Source of the DNA: Muscardinus avellanarius
Lineage: Eukaryota > Chordata > Mammalia > Rodentia > Gliridae
Assembly: GCA_963383645.1 (NCBI GenBank)
Contig: OY726561.1
Location: 30,918,826-30,982,825 of the forward strand
DNA length: 64,000 nt
Direction: 5' to 3'
Shown here: one piece after another, positions 22,501 through 32,937 of the stretch
Layout of the letters: each line of letters opens with the position of its first letter
Numbering within the stretch: the first letter of the stretch is position 1
Translations under genes and position numbers: made by a program
Notes under the pieces: generated by a model
Databases searched by the model: none
Told to the model about the DNA's origin: nothing
What the model saw: the letters and a program-made list of their open reading frames with translations, nothing else

Positions 22501-22912
22501 ACAAAGAAGGAAAGAATTATTTTTCCCCTGCATTTTAGAGCTTGTGTTTTATTAAGATAATAGTAGAGTCAGATTTTGAAAAGAATCATGGTTCTAAGAA
22601 GTCAGGATTAGAAGAAAATTCTTGACAGAATTTCCCCCTTTAAAGAAATGTCTAATTGTGTTTCTAGTATCAGACTTAAAAGTAATCATCATCTATTATA
22701 AATAAATCTATCAAAACATTTTTATATGTTTTTATACTTGTGTAAATTAAGCCTTTAATCTTCTGAAAAGAACTTTATATTTTGATGCATATACAACTAA
22801 AAATGTCAAGAGTAGGACTACTATGGAGAGGTAGGAACTGATTTTTCATAGAAAGCAGAGCTCCTAGGCACACAATTTCCTATTCTTGTACTTTGTTTTC
22901 TTAACACATACT
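22501..22912. other. unique AT-rich sequence, nothing recognised
   Basis: No gene or family match is visible. Confidence 0.5.
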
Positions 22913-23260
22913 GTCTTAGTAAGCATTCTCACAACTATAATTCAAATATCTGACCATACAACTTAGAGGAAGTAAGATTTGTTTGCCCATAGCTTTGGGA
23001 GATTTGGGGGTTCAGTCCATGTGACGCCAAGGAGTGTGGATCTCTGGACATGGTCCCAAGAAGTGGAAAGAGGGAAACCACAAAGCTTTGCTCCTTACAA
23101 GGAGGCTCAAATCAGAGAGAGCAAGCAAGTGTAGGGGGAACCATAGAAACCCCCAAGGGCACAGCTCCAGGGAGCCACCTTCTCCAACCACATTCTACAA
23201 GCCCAGCCACCGCCCAGACAAATTCATCAAAGTGAACTTATCTACTCTCATGATTTAACT
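22913..23260 (-). mobile_element. MaLR-type LTR fragment
   Basis: TACTGTCTTAGTAAGCATTC, TAGCTTTGGGAGATTTGGGG, GTTCAGTCCATGTGACGCCA and AACCCCCAAGGGCACAGCTC follow the antisense order of MST/MLT1-like LTRs. It is diverged and non-coding. Confidence 0.5.
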
Positions 23261-23890
23261 ATATCAGCTCTGAATATTAGTAAATGAGCTCTTTAGGTGA
23301 CATTACATATCTAATTATAATACTCACTTTGCTGTAAAATATAAATTTTGTTGAAATATTTTTGTTATTACTCACAAATAAAGTTGTGGAATCCTTAAAA
23401 AATGGTCAGAGAAAAATAATATGTTCTTATATGCCTGCATTCTTCTATAATATTCAAAATTGTTTGTTTTTGAGCTATCTTTGACTTTATTGTGTAGTGA
23501 TGCACAGGCTTTATTTATAGACAAACAAATGCAATTATAATTTGTGACTGTTTCACCCGTGGTAAAAGCCAGTTTTAAAACTATCTGAAAATTCATTTTT
23601 GCTTTTCTGAGGGAACTAAATACATGATACTATAAATTTTCCTTTGAATTGGGTATAGTATCTTTGTAATTCATTAAAAAATGAGTTAAATCAAATCTTT
23701 GATATGTGTTAAGTTTATATTTGTGTGAGAGTATTTTTTATTTTTGAAAAAAGTCTTGAGAAATATCATCTGTAATAAGATATCTTTACTTCTAATATAT
23801 ATATCCAAGCATATATCGAATGCTTGCACTATGTGGTATAGGAAAATTAAGGAGGAAAATGTTACACACACATACACACAACCATGTACA
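23261..23890. other. unique AT-rich sequence
   Basis: No recognisable gene or repeat. A short (CA)-rich stretch at 23863-23892 precedes the LTR-like element. Confidence 0.5.
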
Positions 23891-23899
23891 CACTAGTAT

Positions 23900-24380
23900 A
23901 TTGCCGGAGCTAGCTGGCAAGAGTAGGGTTTCTGAAGTGAGGCGTGAGGATGAAGAGTTTTTAACCCTAATGTGGGGGAGCCGCCAGCCTACTATCTCTA
24001 CTGGTCGACCCCTGTTCGTGGGTCCATATTTCCTATGGGTTGACGACTATGCCTGGGTCAGTATTCTCCATTGTGCAGACACTCCTGGCCAACGCAACTT
24101 CTGGGTCAATCTCGTCTTTATTGCGCCTACGCCGACCTTGTTTTTCCAGAGGTATTTATACACAGCTACAGGTCAATCAACATTCTCGTGCTACCACCAC
24201 CAGAATACAATAAAGACCAATACAAAACACATCATTACAGATAGGCCTATCAGTAACCTCGTGTCATCACCACCTGATCCTCTCTCAGACCTCTTTGAAC
24301 TTTCCATAACCCCAAACCTTGTTGACTCTGGGCGGACAATCAGATGAGTCAGAGAATCTAGGGGAAGGCCTTAATGGCTC
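23900..24380 (-). mobile_element. retroviral LTR-like element, orientation tentative
   Basis: The block has far more CpG and GC than its flanks. Read on the minus strand, a TATA-like box (plus-strand TATTTATA, 24153-24160) is followed about 35 bp later by an AATAAA signal (24117-24122), as in compact LTRs. The plus strand also offers TATTTATA then AATAAA at 24209-24214, so orientation is not settled. A TGTGGGGGAGCCGCC terminus-like motif at 23971, resembling class II rodent LTR ends, could mark one boundary. I see no gag/pol/env frame. The 175-codon frame across it is not a known protein. Confidence 0.5.
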
Positions 24381-24489
24381 CTAACAGTATATACAAAATA
24401 TAAATTGCTTCTGAGAAAGGTGGGTGGGGGTACTTCAAATGGATTAGAGTAAGAGAAGACAATATTCTAGGCACAAGATACTATTCTGT
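24381..24489. other. unique sequence, nothing recognised
   Basis: A short spacer between the LTR-like element and a SINE. Confidence 0.4.
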
Positions 24490-24727
24490 TTTTTGTTTGT
24501 CTGTTTGTTTGTTGTTGTTGTTATTTTGCAGGTTTGGGGATGGAACCCAGGGGCATTCAACCTGCAAGCTACACCCCCTGCCCTATTTTTTATTCTTTAT
24601 TTTGAAACTGGGTGTCACTGAGTTGCGGAGGGCCTCACTAAGTAGCTGAGGCTGTCTGCTAACTATGATCCTCCGGTCTCAGCCTCCCAAATGCTGGGAT
24701 TACAAGCGTGTGCCACCATGCCCGGCT
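24490..24727 (-). mobile_element. B1-dID SINE, long form with GTTT-rich tail
   Basis: (GTTT)n-like tail at 24490-24525, then GGGATGGAACCCAGGGGCAT, GTCACTGAGTTGCGGAGGGC and GGATTACAAGCGTGTGCCAC. CpGs are retained in the head. Confidence 0.92.
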
Positions 24728-25017
24728 TACAAAATAACTATTCTTGTCTATAGGTTTGATAAATAAGTATAAAAAGTCATGACATGTCCTTAAAATTAGT
24801 GCATAGGAACTGAGGATTAAATTATAGAGTTGTACGGGGGAGAACAGTGTAGAGGTCTTCAGTGATCCAGGAAAAGACAGCCCAATGACAGAGTTTAAAG
24901 GTCTGTGTATTGGAGAATTTAGAGTTGATTTTCTATAGATAACAGAACCTTTATAAAGGGAACTGACCACATTTAATTTATTTTTTTGTTTTGTATAACA
25001 GCAAAAACTGTTGTTTA
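24728..25017. other. unique sequence, nothing recognised
   Basis: A 135-codon minus-strand frame reaches across this segment from one SINE to the next. The SINE-derived ends and absence of a domain argue against a gene. Confidence 0.5.
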
Positions 25018-25029
25018 AATATTTCTTTA

Positions 25030-25247
25030 TGCCTGGTATGGTGGCCCACGCTTGTAATCCCAGCATTCTGGAGGCTGAGACTAGGGGATCATGGTTCGAG
25101 GACAGCCTTAGCTACTTAGTGAGGCACTCCGCAACTCAGTGAGACCCCGTTTCAAAATAAAGAGTAAAAATATAGGGCAGAGGGTGTAGCTTGGAGGTCA
25201 AATGCCGCTGGGTTCCATCCCCAAAACCATAAAATAAATAAATAAAT
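25030..25247 (+). mobile_element. B1-dID SINE, long form
   Basis: GCCTGGTATGGTGGCCCACG, TTAGCTACTTAGTGAGGCAC, CTCCGCAACTCAGTGAGACC and an ID-like tail GGTGTAGCTTGGAGGTCAAA are present, with an (AAAT)n tail. An approximate AAATATTT.TTTA duplication flanks it. Confidence 0.92.
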
Positions 25248-25261
25248 ATTTATTTATTTAC

Positions 25262-25765
25262 TTATTATTTTTAATTTTTTATTAGTCCATTATATTCATA
25301 CATCATAATGGGGTAAAAAACTTGTGTTGACATACATGTACACATTGCCCATTTAGCCCCTACCCATTTCCCATCCCATTCCCTCGCCATCCCTCCTTCC
25401 CATGCTTGGCTTAGTTTGACTTCAATATATTTAAGTATATTGGGTGATTTAGAGAATTTCCTTTTCCCCTCTCCCATCCCCTCATTTAGGTTTTCTTGTT
25501 TGCTCCTTTATAGAATTTCCTTTTTCATCTGGAGTTCCTCCTATGACCCATTTTTCCTTAGCTTTCATATATTAGGGAAAGCATCCAATTTCTTATTGTT
25601 TTGTGACTAACTAATCTCGCTTAGCATTATATCCTCCAGTTCCATCCATTTCCCTGAAAATCATATCATTGTGGGGTTTTTTTTATGACTGAGTAAAATT
25701 CCATTGTGTACATATCCCACAGTTTTGTAATCCATTCATCTGTTGATGGACATCTTGTTGTTAAT
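25262..25765 (-). mobile_element. L1 3' end (end of ORF2 remnant plus 3' UTR)
   Basis: Plus-strand text such as CCATTCATCTGTTGATGGAC (25732) and GAGTAAAATTCCATTGTGTA (25690) is the reverse complement of the L1 ORF2 C-terminal region. That region encodes the conserved RWMD...HNGILLSHKK-like segment. The 3' UTR lies to its left (CCCATTTAGCCCCTACCCAT). The copy is 5'-truncated and inserted at an A/T-rich site next to the preceding SINE tail. Confidence 0.8.
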
Positions 25766-26056
25766 TGAATAAACCAAGGATTTGATGATGTGATATTATA
25801 TTGCAAAAGTCCAATTGGAACACAAGCTTAGTCAGTTGTGTTGATGGGACACTTTGTAGCCTAAGCCAATAGGACTGGAAATGGACCAAAAAGGAATAAC
25901 ATAGTCAATTAGAATAAAAAATTAAGGGTATTTGCATGCTACAGCATTGACAAACACTTTGTAATCTTGGATTATGATAATTATTCCTCAAATTTAGAAG
26001 GTAGTAAAATTGAACTATTCTGTAAGACTGTTATAAACATGTGTGTTTACTAAATT
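25766..26056. other. unique sequence, nothing recognised
   Basis: No feature is recognised between the L1 remnant and the next SINE. Confidence 0.5.
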
Positions 26057-26059
26057 TAA

Positions 26060-26275
26060 TTTTTTTTTTTTTTTTTGCAGGTCTGGGGATGGAACCCAGA
26101 GGCATTTGACCTCTGAGCTACACCCCCTGCCCTATTTTTTATTCTTTATTTTGAAACCGGGTCTCACTGAGTTGCGAAGGGCCTAAGTAGCTGAGGCTCT
26201 CCGCGAACTGTGATCCTCATGTCTCAGCCTCCCCAATGCTGGGATTACAAAGTCTGCGCCACCACACCTGGCTTA
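26060..26275 (-). mobile_element. B1-dID SINE, long form
   Basis: Poly(T) 26060-26077, then GGGGATGGAACCCAGAGGCA, CACTGAGTTGCGAAGGGCCT and a head reading ATTACAAAGTCTGCGCCACC. Several CpGs remain. Confidence 0.92.
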
Positions 26276-26832
26276 AAAAATGTTTTTAAAACAGATTTCT
26301 AGGAAACTGTATTTCAATCTTTTTCAAGTATATATTGCTTCGCTACTAACCTATCTGAATCTTAAAACAGCAAAGAAGGAAAATTTAAAAATCAGTGTAT
26401 TTTCTTGCCATCTGAAAAGTAGTATTATGTACAAAGTGAATTACTTAGTCATTGTTATTTTTATCTACTAGGTACCAATTTATTTGAAGAAATTATAGTA
26501 TATATTGGCTTAAAAAACTAAAAAATAGATTACATTGTGCCTTTGATTACTAAGTATAAAAAAATTAGAGACTCAATCAATACTGAATTTATTTTTAGCC
26601 TCGTTAAGAACCTCATTCTGTTTGCTATATTTAGACACAGCTAATAAAACTTTGAGGATGATTGGAAAACTCTACCTAAATTTTAATATCTATTTTTAAT
26701 TTTAACAAAAAAGAAAAGCATAGTAAAAGCTTTGCTTTATCACACTAGGCAGCATGATTACTGTCATAATCAAATGTTTATAAAGTGCTTAATCATGAGT
26801 GTGGCACAAAGAAGTATGTAAAGTTTTTCTTT
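26276..26832. other. AT-rich sequence with possible MIR
   Basis: Near 26760-26825, TCAAATGTTTATAAAGTGCT and GTGTGGCACAAAG are compatible with a MIR 3' part. The rest is unrecognised. Confidence 0.35.
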
Positions 26833-26846
26833 ATAAAGTTGTTCTT

Positions 26847-27075
26847 GCCGGACATGGTGGTGCACGCTTGTAATCCCCGCGCTTGGGAAGCTGAGACAGG
26901 AGGATCGCGCAGGTTCGAAGCCAGCCTCAGCTACTTAGTGAGGCTCTCAGCAACTTAGTGAGACCCTGTTTCCAAATAAAAAATATAGAAATGGGTCTGG
27001 GAGTATAGCCCGGAAGTAGAAAGCCTCTGGGTTCCAACCCCAGTATCACCAAAAAAATAAAAAAATGAAAAATAA
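26847..27075 (+). mobile_element. B1-dID SINE, long form with target duplication
   Basis: GCCGGACATGGTGGTGCACG, ATCGCGCAGGTTCGAAGCCA and CAGCTACTTAGTGAGGCTCT are followed by CTCAGCAACTTAGTGAGACC and the ID-like tail. ATAAAGTTGTTCTT flanks it at 26833-26846 and 27076-27089. It is a well-preserved long copy. Confidence 0.97.
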
Positions 27076-27089
27076 ATAAAGTTGTTCTT

Positions 27090-27364
27090 TTCTTTCTAGA
27101 TCGAACTCAGAATTGTTTATAGTCATTTTTGGGCTAGCTCTAGCACTTACTGAAAAGGGAGATTAGCTTGATAGGTTAAAGTGTTTTACCTAATCTTCTT
27201 AAATAATTGGCGAATAAAAAAATTAAATTGAGTCTCTTGATATCAACTTTACTGATTCTTCAGATTCTCCATCCAAAGATACCTTTTGAGGAGCCCTACA
27301 TACACTCTTGTCCAACTCCAACACCAACCTAAGACAATTATAAATTTTTGCCCTTTTATTTATT
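27090..27364. other. unique sequence, nothing recognised
   Basis: This is the start of a 16-kb interval without B1-dID SINEs. Confidence 0.5.
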
Positions 27365-28450
27365 ATTTAGTTTTAGAATTTTATTTGTTCAATATAATTA
27401 TAAATTACAGTGAGATTCAAAGTAATACATTCATATCTGCATACACATATTTTGGTATAGTTTATTCCATCCAGCTCTTCCCTTCCTGTGCATGCTACTA
27501 AGCCTTTTAGTGATTCCTTAATATATGAAAACAGTATTATTTGATTTGTTTCCTTTCTCATTACTCCTGTTTTCTCCTCTCCTCCTTCTCACCCATCACC
27601 TTACACTGCCGAACTTGTCTCTCCCCTTATTATCTGAAAGTCTCTTTTATTTCTCATTTTACTGCTAGCATCCCCATATGAGAGGAAACTTACAAACCTT
27701 GTGTATCAGTATTGGGAATGGCCTAGGAAGATTTGAGAAAGTTCTGATTATTAATATATTTCAAAAATTGAGTGAGGGACAAATCTGTGAAAGGACTTGG
27801 TTTCTGCCAAGAAGTAGGCAACTATTCGAATGTAAATTAACCTAGCTAAAGGTAATTAGCAAGTCTATAGGAGAGGGGAACTAGGACTTCCTCACCCTCA
27901 TTCTAAAGACAGGTTTACATAATAGGATAATCTAGCTAGGATGGGAGGAGGGGATCAACCAACCTTCATGAAAGGAGACACCTTGGTGGGGGAAGAACCT
28001 TACAGGGATGTTTAGGGACATTTAGGACTTCAGAATTATGTGAACAAGATGAAGGTCATATGTATAAAAGTCTGTTCTGTGTTTTGTACTTCGGTGAATT
28101 CATTCGAACCACCCCTCATGTTACCTTTGGGTACATGAGGCTGTAACTGTCTTCTATATTTCTATCTTTTTAATAAACTTCTTTAAATCTTCAGCAAGAG
28201 TCCGGGCTATTGCATATTTATCCTTAGCTCAGGACAAGAACCTGCGCCTTTTACTTTTTTATCTTTTTGTGTTTTGAGGAAAATTGTGCCCGGAACCCTA
28301 ACAGGGCTTCCCGGGGACAGTTTCCAAAACCATAACATCTTTCCTCAAACCCGTAACACCTTGTTTTTCTGAGACTGGCTGATTTCACTTAGCATAATAT
28401 TTTTAGTTTTATTCTTTTGTCCTTTTATATGCTATATAATAAGGAATAAT
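27365..28450 (-). mobile_element. L1 3'-end remnant split by a solo LTR
   Basis: The left part (27365-27701) is C/T-rich 3'-UTR-like sequence. The right part begins TTTTTCTGAGACTGGCTGAT (28363) and continues TTCACTTAGCATAATATTTT. The same order (GGTCTTTCTGAGACTGAAGC...CTTAGCATAATATTGTCCAC) occurs uninterrupted in the antisense L1 at 59.5 kb, which shows that the sequence between is an insertion. Confidence 0.7.
27702..28358 (+). mobile_element. complete solo LTR (657 bp)
   Basis: The element starts TGTATCAGTATTGGGAATGG and ends CCTCAAACCCGTAACA, so it has TG...CA ends. CCTTG flanks it at 27697-27701 and 28359-28363, a 5-bp target duplication. A TATA box (TATAAAA, 28063-28069) and a poly(A) signal (AATAAA, 28172-28177) give a U3-R-U5 layout of roughly 390, 100 and 165 bp. 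No internal retroviral sequence is present, as expected after recombination between two LTRs. A 5-bp duplication fits ERVL or some class I elements. The family is not identified. Confidence 0.9.
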
Positions 28451-29641
28451 AACTTCTACAGTGTAGGCTCTTTTATTAAACCTATCATTTCTTTTGCAAG
28501 GAGGACTCAAGGTAACAATTTGTAAACTTGTAATCATTTTACAAATGTTTAAGTATATTAGGTGAGTAGTTAATTGTTATTTTATTTTTCGGAGGCTATA
28601 TTGATTTTAAATTGATAAAAAAACATTTAGCCAAAGTAAGCCTGGAATTTTAAATAGAAGAGTTTCAGATAATAGATAATGCTATTTTTATGCAAAAAAT
28701 CCTCCTTTTGGGGATATGACCTACTATTCCATACGTTTAAACTTTTAGAGATGAAGTATAGGAAGCAGACACGTCAGGATGAAAAATAAGATGTACAGAT
28801 GATTGAGAAATGTGTCAGTTAAAAACCCCCCAAAAAACAATGATTTTCAGTACTATAGAAGAAAAATAGCAGTTATGGTAAATATGCACCTACAGTAAGA
28901 ATATGTCCAAACTTATGCACTATGAGGCTTTCAGAGATGATTTAAAAATATATTTCCTGATGTGAATCAACTTATTGCATACTCTTCATGATATTATTTA
29001 GAGATTAACATCTGTTAATAATGGATAAAAGATGAGTCATTCAAGTATTTATGTGAATTGAAGGATACTCTCACCTTTTACTTGCTATACATAAGGGTTA
29101 TCAGAGAGAGTGCAAATTAATGATATTGATATTTAGGATTCTAATTAATAAAAGGTTATTTCTTTAGCTATTTTTATTTTAGAAGTAGACATGACTAAAA
29201 TTAAGATGACTAGCAGAAAATATTATATTTGCTATATTTAGAATTAATTTTAGTGTAGACTCTAAAATACAGTCATTTCATATTTTACAAATTATCTAGA
29301 ATAACCATGATATGTCTATTTAAATTTATGTTGCTTCTCTGGATAACCCTTAACCAGTGAGTGTTTCAAATAATATAATATGTGCATTAAAGAAAGCCCT
29401 TTAACTATGTAACCCATAGTCAATCTTACATAATTCTTTGTTGAGCATTTTGTCAAAAACTGAGAATGTACCAACAAAAGAATATGGTCCTTTCTGAAAA
29501 TCTTTCAGTCTTCTGGAGAAGACAACCGAGTAAGTATATGGTGAGATTATAACTGAAACAGAATATTTGAATATTGGAATTTCTGTATTTTATCATAGAA
29601 GACAGTGACTAAGAAATATAATAGGATATATCACAGTCAAG
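28451..29641. other. unique AT-rich block
   Basis: No gene is seen. A weak ancient-repeat resemblance occurs at 29440-29530 (TTGAGCATTTTGTCAAAAAC...TCTTCTGGAGAAGAC). Confidence 0.45.
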
Positions 29642-30175
29642 TGATAGTATGGTTTGGATGTTGTCTCCATATTTTCCACAAGAGTTCATGTATTGAAATT
29701 TAATTCGTATTTGAAATTCTGAGGAGGTGATGAAAACTTAACCTGACTGTGATAGGATAGAGTCCCTATGATTGGATAGTACAGGCTTTAGAGAGAAGGA
29801 GAAAGAGAGAGAGAGAGAGGGAGAGAAAGAAAGAAGAGGGGAGAGGAGGGGGAAGGGAGAGGAGGGGAGGGGAGGACAGGAGAGGGGAGGGGAGGGGAGG
29901 GGAGGAGAGGAAAGGAGAGGAGAGGGGAGGGGAGGGGAGGACAGGAGAGGAGAGGGGAGGGGAGGGGAGGGGAGGGGAAGGGAGAGGGGAGAGGAGGGGA
30001 GGGGAGGGAAGGAGATGCAGAACATCTTTTATATCCTCAGGATTATTGCAACAAGGCCATCACCAGATGAAAGCCCTTGAGCCTCCTGAACTGTGGACTA
30101 AATAAACCCTTTTTCTTTACAAAGTTATTCAGCCTCAGACATTTTGGTGTAATAATGCAAATATAGAATAAGACA
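29642..30175 (+). mobile_element. MaLR LTR (MST/MLT1-like) with purine expansion
   Basis: Begins TGATAGTATGGTTTGGATGT and ends TGCAAATATAGAATAAGACA. The right part has the family blocks GCAACAAGGCCATCACCAGA, CCTCCTGAACTGTGGACTAA (with AATAAA) and TTATTCAGCCTCAGACATTT. The centre is replaced or expanded by a homopurine tract. Confidence 0.8.
29790..30015 (+). repeat. 226-bp homopurine (GGGGA)n tract
   Basis: Only two non-purines (C at 29877 and 29942) interrupt 226 bases of A/G, with GGGGA as the main unit. Runs of four G separated by single A occur many times, so intramolecular triplex or G-quadruplex formation is plausible. It lies inside the LTR and creates false open frames on both strands. 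Confidence 0.97.
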
Positions 30176-30508
30176 GAAAATCAGTACTGAAAAGTGAGGT
30201 TGTTACTAAAATTATACTTGAAAATGTGGAGGTGACATTGGGACTCAGTTATAGGTAGAAACTGGAAGAGTTTTGAGAAGAAGGTTACAAAGAGATGGGA
30301 ATGCTATAAGAGGAACATTATGGGTAACACAAATAAGGAGACAAGGATCCTAGGGAACTGGTTTCAGATGGTGGGAAGTGTTTTATTGGGAATTTGACTA
30401 AACACTATCCAGCTTAGTAATGCTATGATAGATGCTGTGATAAAGTTTAGGGGTACAACGTGCCCATTTTCTATGACTGTCTAGAAGATTGAGGTTAAGA
30501 ATGATGAA
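30176..30508 (+). mobile_element. MaLR internal sequence fragment
   Basis: ACTTGAAAATGTGGAGGTGA, CATTGGGACTCAGTTATAGG and AACTGGAAGAGTTTTGAGAA follow the start of MST/THE1-type internal sequence directly after the LTR. It is non-coding and decayed. Confidence 0.65.
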
Positions 30509-30935
30509 TGCTATGGATTGCCTTTCCGGATCTCATGTGTCAGAGGCTTCAGAGCAATCTGAGAAGTGGTGGGACCTTCAACAAATGGGGCCTAGCATGA
30601 TGTCTATGGGTCATTGGAGGCCCTGCCCTCAGAGGGCTTGAAATAATTGTGAAGATAGTTCTTGTGAGACTCTGGCTTAGTTTTATGACAAGCTTCTTAT
30701 TAAAACAGCAACCCTGGTGCAACCAGCTCTCAGGCCTCCTGTTTGGTAAAGGCATATACAGCCTTCTCACCTGCACCATGGTGATGCCATCCACAATTAG
30801 GTCATCACCACAGCTGATATAGTGCCAAAACTTTGTTGTAGGATTTCCAGAACTTGAGCAAAATAAACCTATTTTATATTTAAAGTACTCAGACCTGAGT
30901 ATGTTCTTCCAGAAATGAAAACTGGACTAAGACTC
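30509..30935 (+). mobile_element. second MaLR LTR, different subtype
   Basis: TGCTATGGATTGCCTTTCCG, AAGTGGTGGGACCTTCAACA, CATTGGAGGCCCTGCCCTCA, GGTGATGCCATCCACAATTA and AAAACTGGACTAAGACTCTG give a full LTR order. It differs strongly from the LTR at 29642, so the two may not be the pair of one provirus. Confidence 0.75.
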
Positions 30936-31954
30936 TGGAATAGTTTGTTTGGTGGGAAAAATTTCTAAACAACTATGCATTCAGGGCATCTCATGAGTAT
31001 TTTCGGCTGCTTTTGGCTACATTTACCGTGACTACACTGAATGATGCCTGCCCACCTTAATGAGTGTGTATTTCTTTATTCAAACAATTGATCAAAAGCT
31101 AATCTCTTCCAGAAACACTTTCATAGATGCACCCAGAAGTACTGTTTCATTAATTATCTGAACATCCCTTACTTAGCCCAGTCACATGGACACCTAAATT
31201 AACCATCATATACCTAATTCATAACTTTCTTATGGCTAGCTTCTCTTCATCCTCCAGTGCTGAAGATGTTCACAATTGTACATTCTGGTTCTTGTTTCTT
31301 GGGCTCAGCTGCTTCCTCTTTCATATTCCAATCACACTCCTCAATCATCAGTACAAACACTTCAATCATCCTGGCATTTTCATTGACTCGGCTTAAACAC
31401 CAGGCTAATAATTAACATACAATCTCATTTTTCTTTCTCCTGACCTGGAATGTCAAAATATTAACTTCTAGTGATATTTTTATAGAGCCAATAATGCACT
31501 TAAGTCAATCAAACTCAAAAGATTCGATAAACTTCAAACTCCTTTCTATTTTGTAAACTTTCTCCTTTTCATCTTCCAGAAAACAGCTAGACCCATTTAT
31601 ATAAATACTATAATTTTAAATCATTATAATTTAAGTAGCTAGTGAGAAATTAATAGAGCAACATTCATTTAAGAAATACTCACTAGGACTTATAATAAAA
31701 ACAGAGAGGGCTGTACTCTCAGCAGGGAAAAAAAAAAGCATTGCATTTAATTCAGATTTTCAAGGGTCTCTCAAAACTGTAATGCATTTGAAAGGAAAAC
31801 TATTTTTATAAAAAGCTAATATCTTATGTTACTGCTCATGGCCAAAAAATTAATTTTTCTGTTATATTACTTTCCTAATAAGTATATTAAATTATTTCCT
31901 TAACTCTGTGTTTTTATTTTTTTACTTTTAAATTGAATTTGGCTGGGTCCATGT
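30936..31954. other. unclassified sequence
   Basis: CTTCCAGAAACACTTTCATA...GATGCACCCAGAAGTACTG (31107-31143) looks like an old interspersed repeat that I cannot name. No gene is seen. Confidence 0.35.
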
Positions 31955-32020
31955 ATCACTTTGAACTTCACTATGATGTATAATTACAATGCACCAATAA
32001 TAGTGAAAAAATGAATTTGG
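31955..32020 (+). mobile_element. short L1 3'-end-like fragment
   Basis: CTTTGAACTTCACTATGATG and TATAATTACAATGCACCAAT, then an A-rich end, are similar to the extreme 3' end at 250-285. Confidence 0.35.
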
Positions 32021-32660
32021 ACTTGTTTGAATAACCTCAGAATACCTACATTTTTCATACTTGTAATTTCAAATATCCCCAAACATTAACCATTACAAGA
32101 TTTAGAAACTCTATGTTTTCTTCCCATTTTAAAATTTTCCGACTTATAGCAAATACTGATGAACTACAAATGAGTTTCTTCCAAACTTTGAAAATGTTCT
32201 TAAAATTATACAAATGTGCAGTTAAAGTGGGTTTGTCTAAAATAGCGCTGTAATTTAATTTTAAACCCCTACAGTAAATGCCACATCCTGAGCATAAAAT
32301 TATTGAAAGCAAATTCAAGCAATTCCTGAGATTCCTAAAAAAAAGAAGAGGGGGAAACAAGTTAGCAACTTTATGACTATTAACTTTTTTTTTCGTATGG
32401 GTGTGAATATCTGTATAATGTCAAATGGGGCAGATATGTCCCTTAAATTAAGGATATATTTGGCCTAAGTTTTAGAAATTATAGAAAATATTTACATTTA
32501 ATGCATTAATTGTAAACAATAATGAATTCATTTTAGCACCACACAATTTTCTTATCCTGAGATGGTGCATCTGTGTGTGAAGTAAAGTGTGTCCTGGTTC
32601 TTGAGGGTACTGGTGTAGACATGGGAGCTGTTGTGGTCAGAATCCTTACATATTTCAATA
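32021..32660. other. unique AT-rich sequence
   Basis: A 101-codon minus-strand frame (32055-32360) has no recognisable domain and lies in AT-rich DNA. Nothing else is seen. Confidence 0.45.
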
Positions 32661-32662
32661 TA

Positions 32663-32937
32663 TGTTACTATTTTGAAGAGTACTGAAGGTAGTAGCACAA
32701 ATGTAGGTTAACTCTATTACTATTTACCAAAATTAGGATCCACACATCACTCCATTATTCTTTTCCTAAGAAGATAATACTGTTTGTTTCATTCTATAAA
32801 AGTATGTATATTTAATTTATATTTGGTGGGCCTCAAATTTTATAATAGTTGATGAAATTTCCTATTCTTTTAAGAACAAGCCCTTTTCTTATGTAATCAT
32901 CATATTCATTCCTACAGTTTTTGTGTTTTATAATACC
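32663..32937 (+). repeat. copy A of a diverged ~270-bp direct duplication
   Basis: Aligns by eye with 33728-33995 over its whole length. Shared blocks include CAAAATTAGGATCCAC, CTAAGAAGA, TTATAATAGTTGAT and TCCTATTCTTTTAA.AACA. It matches no family I know. Confidence 0.85.

Noticed and set aside
24005..24026. CCCCTGTTCGTGGGTCC, resembling the complement of a tRNA-Lys primer-binding site
   Set aside because: The match is imperfect and its position relative to a convincing LTR 3' end could not be fixed, so no primer-binding site is called.
23820..24347. 175-codon open frame, the longest in the window
   Set aside because: It spans the LTR-like block and begins in an unrelated (CA)-rich flank. 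Its translation shows no retroviral or cellular domain.
25690..25760. Functional reverse transcriptase end
   Set aside because: Only the 3' end of a truncated L1 is present and no long frame remains.
29738..30080. Pro/Ser/Leu-rich and Gly/Glu/Arg-rich frames
   Set aside because: Products of the homopurine tract read on each strand.
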